Part shown: piece by piece, positions 27,499 through 35,181 of the stretch
Numbering within the stretch: the first letter of the stretch is position 1
How the letters are laid out: the number at the start of each line of letters is the position of its first letter
Notes under the pieces: generated by a model
Database searches by the model: none
What the model was told of the DNA's origin: nothing
What the model saw: the letters and a program-made list of their open reading frames with translations, nothing else
Made by a program: the position numbers and the translations under genes
Source: Aquabacterium humicola
GTDB taxonomy: Bacteria; Pseudomonadota; Gammaproteobacteria; Burkholderiales; Burkholderiaceae_C
Assembly (NCBI RefSeq): GCF_030167915.1
Contig: NZ_JARGNB010000002.1
Span: forward strand, 248,001 to 312,000
Length of the DNA stretch: 64,000 nucleotides
Reading direction: 5' to 3'

Positions 27499-29097
27499 AT
27501 GCATCGCTCGCTCCGTCACGGCCTGCTCGCCTCGGCCGTCCTGCTCGCCTCGGGCCTCGCGCAGGCCCAGACCCTGCGCTGGGCCAGCCAGGGCGATCCG
27601 CAGACCATGGACCCGCACTCGCAGAACGAGTCCATGACCAACATGATGAATGGCCAGGTCTACGAGGGCCTGGTCGCGCGCGACAAGAAGCTCAACATCG
27701 TGCCGTCGCTGGCCACCGAGTGGCAGCAGACCGCGCCGCTGGTGTGGCGCTTCAAGCTGCGGCCCGGCGTCAAGTTCCACGACGGCACCCCGTTCAACGC
27801 CGACGACGTGGTGTATTCGATCGAGCGCGGCCAGTCGGCGACCTCGCAGATCAACAACTACGCGAAATCCGTCGGCACGCCGAAGAAGATCGACGACCTG
27901 ACGGTGGAATTCCACCTCAGCAAGCCGAACCCGATCTTCCTCGAGCACATGGCCGCGCCGCTGTGGATCCTCAGCAAGCCGTGGTCCGAGAAGCACAAGG
28001 TCACCCGGCCGCTGGACTTCAAGAACAAGGAAGAGACCTACGCGTCGATGAACGCCAACGGCACCGGGCCGTACATGCTGGTGAGCCGCCAGCCCGGCAT
28101 CAAGACGACCTACAAGCGCAACCCGAACTGGTGGAACAAGCACGAAGGCAACGTGCAGGAGATCGTCTACACCCAGATCTCCAACGACTCCACGCGGCTG
28201 GCGGCGCTGGTCTCCGGCGAGATCGACTTCGTGCTCGACCCGGCGCCGCGCGACGTCGCCCGGCTGCGCAACACCGCCGGTGTCAAGGTGATCGACGGTC
28301 CGGAGAACCGCATCGTCTTCATCGGCATGGACCAGCACCGCGACGAGCTGCTGCACGGCAGCGTGAAGAACAAGAACCCGTTCAAGGACCTGCGCGTGCG
28401 CCAGGCGCTCTATCACGCGATCGACATCGAGACGATGAAGGTCAAGCTGATGAACAACCAGAGCGTGCCGACCGGCGGCCTGACGCCGTCGCCGCTGGGC
28501 GCCTTCAATGACCCGGCGATCGAAGGCCGCTTCCCGTACGACATGGCCAAGGCCAAGCAGCTGATGATCGACGCCGGTTATCCGGACGGTTTCGAAGTCA
28601 CGCTGGACTGCCCGAACAACCGCTACATCAACGACGAGGAGATCTGCGTCGCGCTGGCGTCGATGTGGGCGCAGCTGAAGGTCAAGGTGCGGGTCAACGC
28701 GATGCCGCGCGCGGTGTACTTCCCGAAGCTCGAGAAGTTCGACACCAGCATGTACATGCTCGGCTGGGGCGGCGCGGTGACCGACGCCGAAACCACGCTG
28801 ACGCCGGTGCTGCGCAACAACCTCGGCGACGGCTCGGGCATCGGCTTCTACAACTACGGCCGCTCGAAGAACGACAAGTTCGACGCGATGGCCGCCGCGA
28901 CCAGCGTCGAGACCGACGCGAAGAAGCGCGAGCAGCTGGTCAAGGCCGCGTTGAAGGAATACAAGGACAACGTGCACACCTTGCCGCTGCACCGCCAGAT
29001 GATCCCCTGGGCGGCGCGCAGCAACGTCAACGTGGTGCACCGCGCCGACAACTGGTTCGAGGTGCACTGGGTCACGATCAACAAGTCGAACCCCTGA
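27499..29097 (+). CDS. ABC transporter substrate-binding protein, peptide type (SBP_bac_5)
   Basis: A 532-residue periplasmic binding protein with a signal peptide ending ASGLAQA at about residue 23. The family pattern (VYEGLVARD, HDGTPFNADDVVYSI, VRQALYHAIDIE) matches DppA/OppA-like proteins. AGGGGAAG stands before the ATG. No permease or ATPase genes are adjacent, so it is an orphan receptor whose ligand is unknown. A strong terminator follows. Confidence 0.93.
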   Translation: MHRSLRHGLLASAVLLASGLAQAQTLRWASQGDPQTMDPHSQNESMTNMMNGQVYEGLVARDKKLNIVPSLATEWQQTAPLVWRFKLRPGVKFHDGTPFNADDVVYSIERGQSATSQINNYAKSVGTPKKIDDLTVEFHLSKPNPIFLEHMAAPLWILSKPWSEKHKVTRPLDFKNKEETYASMNANGTGPYMLVSRQPGIKTTYKRNPNWWNKHEGNVQEIVYTQISNDSTRLAALVSGEIDFVLDPAPRDVARLRNTAGVKVIDGPENRIVFIGMDQHRDELLHGSVKNKNPFKDLRVRQALYHAIDIETMKVKLMNNQSVPTGGLTPSPLGAFNDPAIEGRFPYDMAKAKQLMIDAGYPDGFEVTLDCPNNRYINDEEICVALASMWAQLKVKVRVNAMPRAVYFPKLEKFDTSMYMLGWGGAVTDAETTLTPVLRNNLGDGSGIGFYNYGRSKNDKFDAMAAATSVETDAKKREQLVKAALKEYKDNVHTLPLHRQMIPWAARSNVNVVHRADNWFEVHWVTINKSNP

Positions 29098-29115
29098 TCT
29101 CGCACTCCCATGAAG

Positions 29116-29142
29116 AAGGGCGACCCCGGGTCGCCCTTTTTT
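29116..29142 (+). terminator. rho-independent terminator
   Basis: AAGGGCGACC, a short loop and GTCGCCC followed by TTTTTT, 18 bases after the stop of the binding protein gene. Confidence 0.9.
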
Positions 29143-29187
29143 CATGCCGCTTTATTCAGGCCGCTTTCTCAAGCCGCTTTCGCGCGC

Positions 29188-29619
29188 TCAGCGCGTCGCC
29201 CGGCGCCGCACCGCGTCGAGGTAGGCATGGCCGTCCGGCGGCTGGCCGCTGCGCTGCGAAGCCCAGATCATCTCGCCCAGCGCTTCCATTGCCTCGTGCT
29301 GCGCGTCGTGCAGCGAGCCGCGCTTCGCGGCCAGCAGTTCCACCGCCTGGCGGATGCCGGCGGGCTGGTCGATGCTGCACTGCTCGCTGATCGACAGGTG
29401 CATCGACAGGTGCAGGAAGGGGTTGGCGCGGCCGTCCTCGACGCGGTAGTCGCGTGCCAGCGCCGCCTCGACGTCGGCCAGCTCGGCGTGGTACTCCGGA
29501 TGCTCGGCGATCCAGCCGGCGGCCAGCGTCTCGATCGGCGTCAGCGGCTGCTTTGCGCGGTCCTTGCGCCACGCCTCGCAGAAGAAGCGGCGCACGTCGT
29601 GTTGGGAGGGTTGGAACAT
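29188..29619 (-). CDS. DUF1841 family protein
   Basis: A 143-residue cytoplasmic protein of a family common in beta- and gammaproteobacteria, with no known function. Recognised from FFCEAWRKDR, NPFLHLSMHLSISEQ and SIDQPAGIR, together with the matching length. Its start codon is only 20 bases from that of the divergent TSUP gene. Confidence 0.92.
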   Translation of the reverse strand: MFQPSQHDVRRFFCEAWRKDRAKQPLTPIETLAAGWIAEHPEYHAELADVEAALARDYRVEDGRANPFLHLSMHLSISEQCSIDQPAGIRQAVELLAAKRGSLHDAQHEAMEALGEMIWASQRSGQPPDGHAYLDAVRRRATR

Positions 29620-29639
29620 GGCGACAATTGTCCGCTTCC

Positions 29640-30392
29640 ATGCTGCCCGTGATCACCGACCCGGCCTTCTACGCCGTGGCCATTCCCGCCGTGCTGCTGA
29701 TGGGCATCAGCAAGAGCGGCTTCGGTGCCGGCTTCGGTGCGCTGGCCGTGCCGCTGATGGCGCTGGCCGTGCCGGTGCCGCAGGCCGCCGCGGTGATGCT
29801 GCCGCTGCTGGCGATCATGGACGGCTTCGGGCTGAAGGCGCTGTGGCGCGAGACCGACCGTGCGCTGCTGAAGCTGCTGCTGCCGGCCGGGCTGCTCGGC
29901 ACGGTGATCGGCACGCTGTCGTTCGGCCTGCTGGCGCCCAGGACCGTGGCCGGCATCGTCGGCGGCATCACGCTGGTCTTCCTCGCGATCCGGGTCTTCT
30001 TTCCGCCGAAAGCCGATGCGCCGCCGCCGTCCAGGGCGCTGGGTGTGATCGCCGCCACCACCTCGGGATTCACCAGCTTCGTCGCCCATGCCGGCGGGCC
30101 GCCGATCGGCTTCTACCTGCTGCCGCTGAAGCTGCCGCCGATCCGCTTCACCGCGACGCTGGCGGTGTTCTTCGCGGCGATCAACCTCAGCAAGTGGATT
30201 CCGTATGCGGCGCTCGGCCTGATCGACCTGAAGAACATGGGCACCTCGCTGGTGCTGGCGCCGCTGGCGCCGGTGGGCGTGTGGCTGGGCGTGCGGCTGG
30301 TGCGCGTGATCCCGCAGGCGCTGTTCTACCGGCTCTTCAGCCTCGGCATGCTGCTGACCGGCAGCAAGCTGCTGTGGGACGGCTTGCGCTGA
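29640..30392 (+). CDS. TSUP-family permease (sulfite exporter TauE/SafE type)
   Basis: A 250-residue polytopic inner-membrane protein with about eight helices. The family marks GISKSGFGAGFGALAVPLMAL and GFTSFVAHAGGPPIG are present. The TSUP family exports or takes up small sulfur or organic anions; the substrate here is unknown. A second, more distant TSUP gene lies at 54789. Its ATG is 20 bases from the start of the divergent DUF1841 gene. Confidence 0.9.
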   Translation: MLPVITDPAFYAVAIPAVLLMGISKSGFGAGFGALAVPLMALAVPVPQAAAVMLPLLAIMDGFGLKALWRETDRALLKLLLPAGLLGTVIGTLSFGLLAPRTVAGIVGGITLVFLAIRVFFPPKADAPPPSRALGVIAATTSGFTSFVAHAGGPPIGFYLLPLKLPPIRFTATLAVFFAAINLSKWIPYAALGLIDLKNMGTSLVLAPLAPVGVWLGVRLVRVIPQALFYRLFSLGMLLTGSKLLWDGLR

Positions 30393-30395
30393 AGG

Positions 30396-32258
30396 TCACC
30401 GTCCGTCGTTCGCTGGCGCCGCATCCTTCGGCGCCGACCCGTCGTGCCAGCCATGCCGGTTGCGCTGCGCCGCCGCGTCCGCGCGCTCCTGCGCCCACAG
30501 CTGCTCCAGCTGCTGGCGTCCGGCCTTCGCCAGTGCGATCAGCTTCTGCTGGTCGCCCAGGTGCGGCGCCATCTGCTCCACCAGCTCGACGTTGTGCTGG
30601 CGAAAGCGCATCGCCTGCGTGCGCGCGGTGTGCGGCTGCCAGCCCAGCGACTCCAGCACGCTGCGGCCGCTCATCAGCGCCGAATCGAGCGTCTCGCGCT
30701 CGATCAGCGTGACGCCCAGCTGGCGCAGCCGGTAGAAGTGGGTGACGTTGCGCGCCCGCGCCACGATCGTCAGCTGCGGGAACTGCGTGCGCACCAGCTT
30801 GGCGACCGCGACGCTCTGCTCGACGTCGTCGATCGCCAGCACGAACACGCGGGCCTGCGCGGCCCCGGCGACGCGCAACAGGTCCAGCCGCGCCGCGTCG
30901 CCGTAGAACACGCGCCAGCCGAAGCGGCGCACCGCCTCGACCTGGTCGGCGTCGTGCTCGAGCACCGTGGCCTGCAGGCCGGCCGCGTTCAGCAGCCGGC
31001 CGACGGTCTGCCCATAGCGGCCGAAGCCGGCGATGATCACCGGCGCATGCTGCGGCTCGTCGATCTCCGCCGGCTTCGGCCCCTCGCGGCGGGCGGCCAG
31101 CCGCGGTGCGATCCAGCGGTCGGTGGCCACCAGCAGCAGCGGCGTCAGCAGCATCGACAGCGCGACCGCCGCCACCAGGAAGGACGACGCCTCGGCGCCG
31201 ATGACCTTCGATTGCTGCGCGGTCTGGAAGACGACGAAGCCGAACTCGCCGCCCTGCGCCAGCAGGATGCCGAACACCGGCCGCTCGCCCAGCGGCAGCG
31301 GCATCGCGCGCGCGATCAGCGCCAGCACCACCGCCTTGACCGCCAGGAAGCCGAGCACCACCGCGGCGATCAGCAGCGGCTGCCGCAGCACGACCGCGAA
31401 GTCGATGCTCATGCCCACCGCGATGAAGAACAGGCCCAGCAGCAGGCCCTTGAACGGCTCGAGGTCGGTTTCCAGCTCGCGCCGGTATTCGCTCTCGGCC
31501 AGCAGCACGCCGGCGAGGAAGGCGCCCAGCGCCATCGACAGCCCCACCGACTGCATCAGCGTCGCGGTGGCCACGACCAGCAGCAGCGATGCCGCGGTGA
31601 AGATCTCCGGCGTGCGGCTGCGCGCGATCCAGCGCAGCGCCGGCCGCAGCGCGAGCCGCCCGCCGAGGATGATCAGCGCGATCACGCCGAAGGCCTTTCC
31701 GAGGCCGCGCCAGTCGATGCCGTCGCCGTCGCCCGGCCCGACCGCCAGCAGCGGCACGATCGCCAGGATCGGGATCGCCGCGATGTCCTGCAGCAGCGCG
31801 GTCGACAGCACGCCCTGGCCGCCCGCGGTGGCCATCAGGTTGCGCTCGGCGAGCACGCCGAGGCCGATCGCGGTGGACGACATCGCCAGCCCCAGCCCGG
31901 CGACGATGGCCAGCCGCCCGTCGGCGCCGAAGGCCCAGCCGATCAGCCCGATCAAGGCCGCGCTGCCGAGCAACTGCGCGCTGCCCCACCCAAAGATCGG
32001 CCGCCGCAGTGCCCACAGCCGGCGCGGCTCCAGTTCCAGGCCGACGAGGAACAGCATCAGCACGACGCCGAACTCCGCGAAATGCAGCATCGCCTGGGCA
32101 TCGGTCACCAGCTTCAGGCCCCACGGGCCGATGACGATGCCGGCGCCGAGGTAGCCGATGATCGAGCCGAGGCCGAGCAGCCGCGCCAGCGGCACCGCGA
32201 GCACCGCGGCAGCGAGGTAGACGAGGCTGGTCGAGAGCCAGCTGTTGGCGTGTTCCAT
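30396..32258 (-). CDS. kefC: glutathione-regulated potassium efflux protein (CPA2 family)
   Basis: A 620-residue inner-membrane K+/H+ antiporter. About 12-13 helices with GVVLMLFLVGLELEP and LGLAMSSTAIGLGVLAER in the first 400 residues precede a cytosolic RCK/TrkA-N domain beginning IIAGFGRYGQTVGRLL. The family protects cells from electrophiles by acidifying the cytoplasm, gated by glutathione adducts and by a KefF flavoprotein; such a gene lies six bases upstream, giving a kefFC operon. Confidence 0.92.
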   Translation of the reverse strand: MEHANSWLSTSLVYLAAAVLAVPLARLLGLGSIIGYLGAGIVIGPWGLKLVTDAQAMLHFAEFGVVLMLFLVGLELEPRRLWALRRPIFGWGSAQLLGSAALIGLIGWAFGADGRLAIVAGLGLAMSSTAIGLGVLAERNLMATAGGQGVLSTALLQDIAAIPILAIVPLLAVGPGDGDGIDWRGLGKAFGVIALIILGGRLALRPALRWIARSRTPEIFTAASLLLVVATATLMQSVGLSMALGAFLAGVLLAESEYRRELETDLEPFKGLLLGLFFIAVGMSIDFAVVLRQPLLIAAVVLGFLAVKAVVLALIARAMPLPLGERPVFGILLAQGGEFGFVVFQTAQQSKVIGAEASSFLVAAVALSMLLTPLLLVATDRWIAPRLAARREGPKPAEIDEPQHAPVIIAGFGRYGQTVGRLLNAAGLQATVLEHDADQVEAVRRFGWRVFYGDAARLDLLRVAGAAQARVFVLAIDDVEQSVAVAKLVRTQFPQLTIVARARNVTHFYRLRQLGVTLIERETLDSALMSGRSVLESLGWQPHTARTQAMRFRQHNVELVEQMAPHLGDQQKLIALAKAGRQQLEQLWAQERADAAAQRNRHGWHDGSAPKDAAPANDGR

Positions 32259-32264
32259 GCCGCT

Positions 32265-32951
32265 TCAGTCCCCCGAAGGCCGCGCGTCCGCCGGCACCTC
32301 GCGCAGTTCGCACATCTCGATCTGATCCAGCTCCGGCCATTCCGGATAACTCTCGAGACGAGCGGCAAAGGTGGCCGCATGCTCGTCGATCACCGCATCC
32401 GATACGCGATGCGCGCCGTGCAGCACGAAGGGCGGCAGGAAGCGCATGCCGGCGAGGGCGGCGGTCTGGTCGTAGGGCGGCATGAAGGAATCGAAGAAGT
32501 AGCGGTTGTAGCCGTCGGAGCGGTAGGAGGTGTCGGGTCCGCCGGTGGACGTTGCCAGCCACAGGTCGCGCCCGACCAGCGCCGTGCCGCCGTGCCCGTA
32601 GGCCCAGCCGAAGGCGAAGACCTCGTCGAGCCACAGCTTCATCAGCGGCGGCATGCCGTACCAGTGGATCGGGTGCAGCCAGACCACGAGCTGAGGCGCC
32701 GCTGCTCGGCCGTCCGTAGGCGGCGCGCCCTCCCTCGGGGAGGTGGCCGCGGAGCGGCCGGAGGGCCATCCCTCCAGCGCGCGCTGCTCGGCCGCGACAT
32801 CGATCAGGTAGTCCGGATACAGCGCGTACAGGTCGCGCACCTCGATCGATGCGCCGCGGGCCGCGAGGCCGCGGGCGGCCTCGGCCAGGCGGCGCGAGAC
32901 GCGGGAGTGTTCGAGCTGCGGATGGGCGACGTGCACCAGGATGCGGGCCAT
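32265..32951 (-). CDS. KefF-like NAD(P)H-dependent quinone oxidoreductase with repeat-derived insert
   Basis: A 228-residue flavodoxin-like protein of the ancillary KefF/MdaB group: VHVAHPQLEHSRVSRRL at the N-terminus, WLHPIHWYGMPPLMKLWLDEV in the middle and TSTGGPDTSYRSDGYNRYFF later. It probably activates KefC and detoxifies quinones. Residues about 61-85 (GWPSGRSAATSPREG...) do not belong to the family and are encoded by an interspersed repeat inserted in frame between AEQRALE and the QLVVWLHP strand. Confidence 0.85.
   Translation of the reverse strand: MARILVHVAHPQLEHSRVSRRLAEAARGLAARGASIEVRDLYALYPDYLIDVAAEQRALEGWPSGRSAATSPREGAPPTDGRAAAPQLVVWLHPIHWYGMPPLMKLWLDEVFAFGWAYGHGGTALVGRDLWLATSTGGPDTSYRSDGYNRYFFDSFMPPYDQTAALAGMRFLPPFVLHGAHRVSDAVIDEHAATFAARLESYPEWPELDQIEMCELREVPADARPSGD
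32693..32770. repeat. interspersed repeat translated in frame inside the KefF-like gene
   Basis: The unit contains palindromic arms CCTCCCTCGGGGAGG and GGCCGCGGAGCGGCC and matches the style of intergenic hairpin repeats common in Burkholderiales. It adds about 25 codons without shifting frame. Confidence 0.65.
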
Positions 32952-33051
32952 GGGATCGGGCGGGGGGACGGGATTCGGGACGGGGGCCCGGGCCGCGCCG
33001 GGGCCTCGGTAACATAGCAGGGATTCGAACGATGCCTGCGGAGGAGCCTGC

Positions 33052-33669
33052 ATGCCGGTGATCGTGGTCGCCAACCCGAAGGGTGGCGTGGGCAAGAGCA
33101 CCCTGGCCACCAACGTGGCCGGCTGGCTGGCGCGCCGCGGGCATGCGGTGATGCTGGGCGACGCCGATCGCCAGCAGTCGGCCCGCCAGTGGCTGCAGCA
33201 GCGCCCCGCCCAGGTGCCGCGCATTGCGGGCTGGGACATCGACGCCGACCACCTGGCGAAGCCGCCGAAGGGCACGACGCATGTGGTGCTCGACACCCCG
33301 GCCGGCCTGCGCGGCAAGCGGCTCGACGCGGTGATGAAGCTCGCCGACAAGGTGCTGGTGCCGCTGCAGCCGAGCCTCTTCGACATCCAGGCCACGCATG
33401 CCTTCCTGCGCGAGCTCGCCGCCCATGCGCGCGCCGACGCGGTGGCGGTCGGCCTCGTCGGCATGCGCATCAAGGAGCACACGCATGCCAACCTGCACCT
33501 GCATGAATTCGTCGCCACCTTGCCGTTTCCGCTCATCGGCGACCTGCGCGACACCCAGAACTACGTTCACCTGGCCGCGCGCGGGCTGTCGCTGTGGGAC
33601 ATCGCGCCCGGGCGCGTCGAGCGCGACCTGGCGCAATGGCAACCCCTGATCGAATGGATCGAACGATGA
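33052..33669 (+). CDS. ParA-family ATPase
   Basis: A 205-residue deviant-Walker ATPase: NPKGGVGKSTL near residue 8 and VVLDTPAG as Walker B-like strand. It is short and lacks a ParB partner nearby, so it is more like the orphan ParA/MinD-type positioning proteins than a plasmid or chromosome segregation ATPase. A GGAGGAG precedes the ATG. Its stop overlaps the start of the MaoC gene (ATGA), so the two are coupled. Confidence 0.88.
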   Translation: MPVIVVANPKGGVGKSTLATNVAGWLARRGHAVMLGDADRQQSARQWLQQRPAQVPRIAGWDIDADHLAKPPKGTTHVVLDTPAGLRGKRLDAVMKLADKVLVPLQPSLFDIQATHAFLRELAAHARADAVAVGLVGMRIKEHTHANLHLHEFVATLPFPLIGDLRDTQNYVHLAARGLSLWDIAPGRVERDLAQWQPLIEWIER

Positions 33670-34127
33670 CCGACCCCGTGCGCATCCCGACACTGGCCTC
33701 GCTGCAGGGCCGCCTCGGCGAGCGCCTGGCCACCAGCGACTGGGTGCTGGTCGACCAGGCGCGCATCGACCGCTTCGCCGAGGCCACCGGCGACTACCAG
33801 TGGATCCACGTCGACCGCGAGCGTGCCGCCGCCGGCCCCTTCGGCACGACGATCGCGCACGGCTTCCTGACGCTGTCGCTGATCCCGGAGCTGGCCGACA
33901 AGGCGATGCAGATCGACGACGTGCAGATGGGCGTCAACTACGGCCTGAATCGCGTGCGCTTCACCGCGCCGGTGCCCTCGGGCAGCCGCGTGCGCGCGCA
34001 CTTCATGCTGAAGGACTACCAGCCGATCGACGGCGGCGCGCAGCTGACGATGGAAGTCAGCGTCGAGCGCGAGGGCAGCGACAAGCCGGCCTGCATCGCC
34101 GAGACGGTGTCGCGCCGCTACACCTGA
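33666..34127 (+). CDS. MaoC-like enoyl-CoA hydratase
   Basis: A 153-residue hot-dog fold hydratase. The dehydratase signature runs FAEATGDYQWIHVDRERAAAG, with the catalytic Asp/His in YQWIHVD, followed by TIAHGFLTLSLIP. It hydrates short enoyl-CoA, for polyhydroxyalkanoate or fatty-acid metabolism. It overlaps the ParA stop by four bases. Confidence 0.9.
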   Translation: MTDPVRIPTLASLQGRLGERLATSDWVLVDQARIDRFAEATGDYQWIHVDRERAAAGPFGTTIAHGFLTLSLIPELADKAMQIDDVQMGVNYGLNRVRFTAPVPSGSRVRAHFMLKDYQPIDGGAQLTMEVSVEREGSDKPACIAETVSRRYT

Positions 34128-34144
34128 GCGCGGAGCCGGCCGTG

Positions 34145-34945
34145 ATGAAGGTGCTGTTGATCGACGACCAGGCGCTGATCCTGGCGGCGCTGCAGCGTGT
34201 GATCCGCCGCCTCGGCGACGACGTCACGCTGGTCGGCGTCGATCACCTGGCCGATGCGCGCTCGGTGCTGCGCGGCGAGGCCGCGTTCGACATGGCGATG
34301 ATCGGCCTGGCGCTGGACCAGCCCGACGGCTTCGAGCCGCTGGCCGAGCTGCGCCGGCGCCATCCCGAGCTGCCGGTGGTCGTGCTGTCCGACAGCGACC
34401 GCATGGCCGACGTGATCCGCGCGATCGACATGGGCGCGATGGGCTTCGTCGGCAAGCGTTCCACCGGCGACGAGCTGCATGCGGCGCTGGCGATGGTGAT
34501 GTCCGGCGGCGTCTACATGCCGCCGGTGATGCTGGGGCTGGTGCGCCCGCCGCCGGGACTGGAGGGGGGCGACACCGTGCCCTCGGTGATGCGCCCGAGC
34601 GGTGGCGACGATGCCAGCGCCGCACCGACCGAGCCCGGCCTGCCGCTCGACCTGCGGGAGCCCCAGCCGGCGCCGGCCACGCAGCCGGGCGAGCTGCCGC
34701 GCCGTCCCAGCCTCGACGGCTTCGGCCTGACGCCGCGCCAGGCCGACGTGCTGACGCTGCTGCTGAAGGGCCTGCCGAACAAGCTGATCGCGCGTGAGCT
34801 CGGGCTGTCGGTCGACACGGTGAAGGACCACGTCGCCGCGGTGCTGCGGGCGCTGGGCGTCACCTCGCGCACGCAGGCCGTGCTGGCGGTCGGGCAGCTG
34901 ACGCTGGGTCCGCAGGGCGCGGGCTGGCGGCCGCGGGAGGACTGA
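34145..34945 (+). CDS. LuxR-type response regulator with a non-phosphorylatable receiver
   Basis: A 266-residue protein: receiver domain in residues 1-120, a proline-rich linker of about 70 residues and a LuxR-type HTH near residues 198-255 (LTPRQADVLTLLLKGLPNKLIARELGLS). In the receiver the acidic pair D7/D8, S82 and K104 are kept, but the phospho-acceptor Asp is Gly54 (DMAMIGLAL instead of DLVLLDL). No kinase gene is adjacent. It is probably a transcription factor controlled by binding or abundance rather than phosphorylation. A GTG three bases upstream is an alternative start. Confidence 0.85.
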   Translation: MKVLLIDDQALILAALQRVIRRLGDDVTLVGVDHLADARSVLRGEAAFDMAMIGLALDQPDGFEPLAELRRRHPELPVVVLSDSDRMADVIRAIDMGAMGFVGKRSTGDELHAALAMVMSGGVYMPPVMLGLVRPPPGLEGGDTVPSVMRPSGGDDASAAPTEPGLPLDLREPQPAPATQPGELPRRPSLDGFGLTPRQADVLTLLLKGLPNKLIARELGLSVDTVKDHVAAVLRALGVTSRTQAVLAVGQLTLGPQGAGWRPRED

Positions 34946-35181
34946 TCTCGGCCGCGTCCTTTCCGCTGCAGGCGCTGGCCTTCGAGCTCGAACGCGGTGC
35001 CATCGACGATGCGGGCGAGGCGGGCGACGAGCGCGCCACCGTCTGGTTCGTCGACGGTGCGCCCGACCCGGCGGCACTGGCGCGGCGCTTCGACGACGAG
35101 TGGGCGGCTTGGTACGGACCGGCGCTGGCGCCGCACGCCGCCACCATCGGCCGGCTGCTGGCGCTGGATGCACACGAGCCG

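Noticed and set aside
29146-29180. Three GCCGCTTT units about 14 bases apart after the terminator
   Set aside because: Too short and too close to the low-complexity terminator tail to be a meaningful repeat array.
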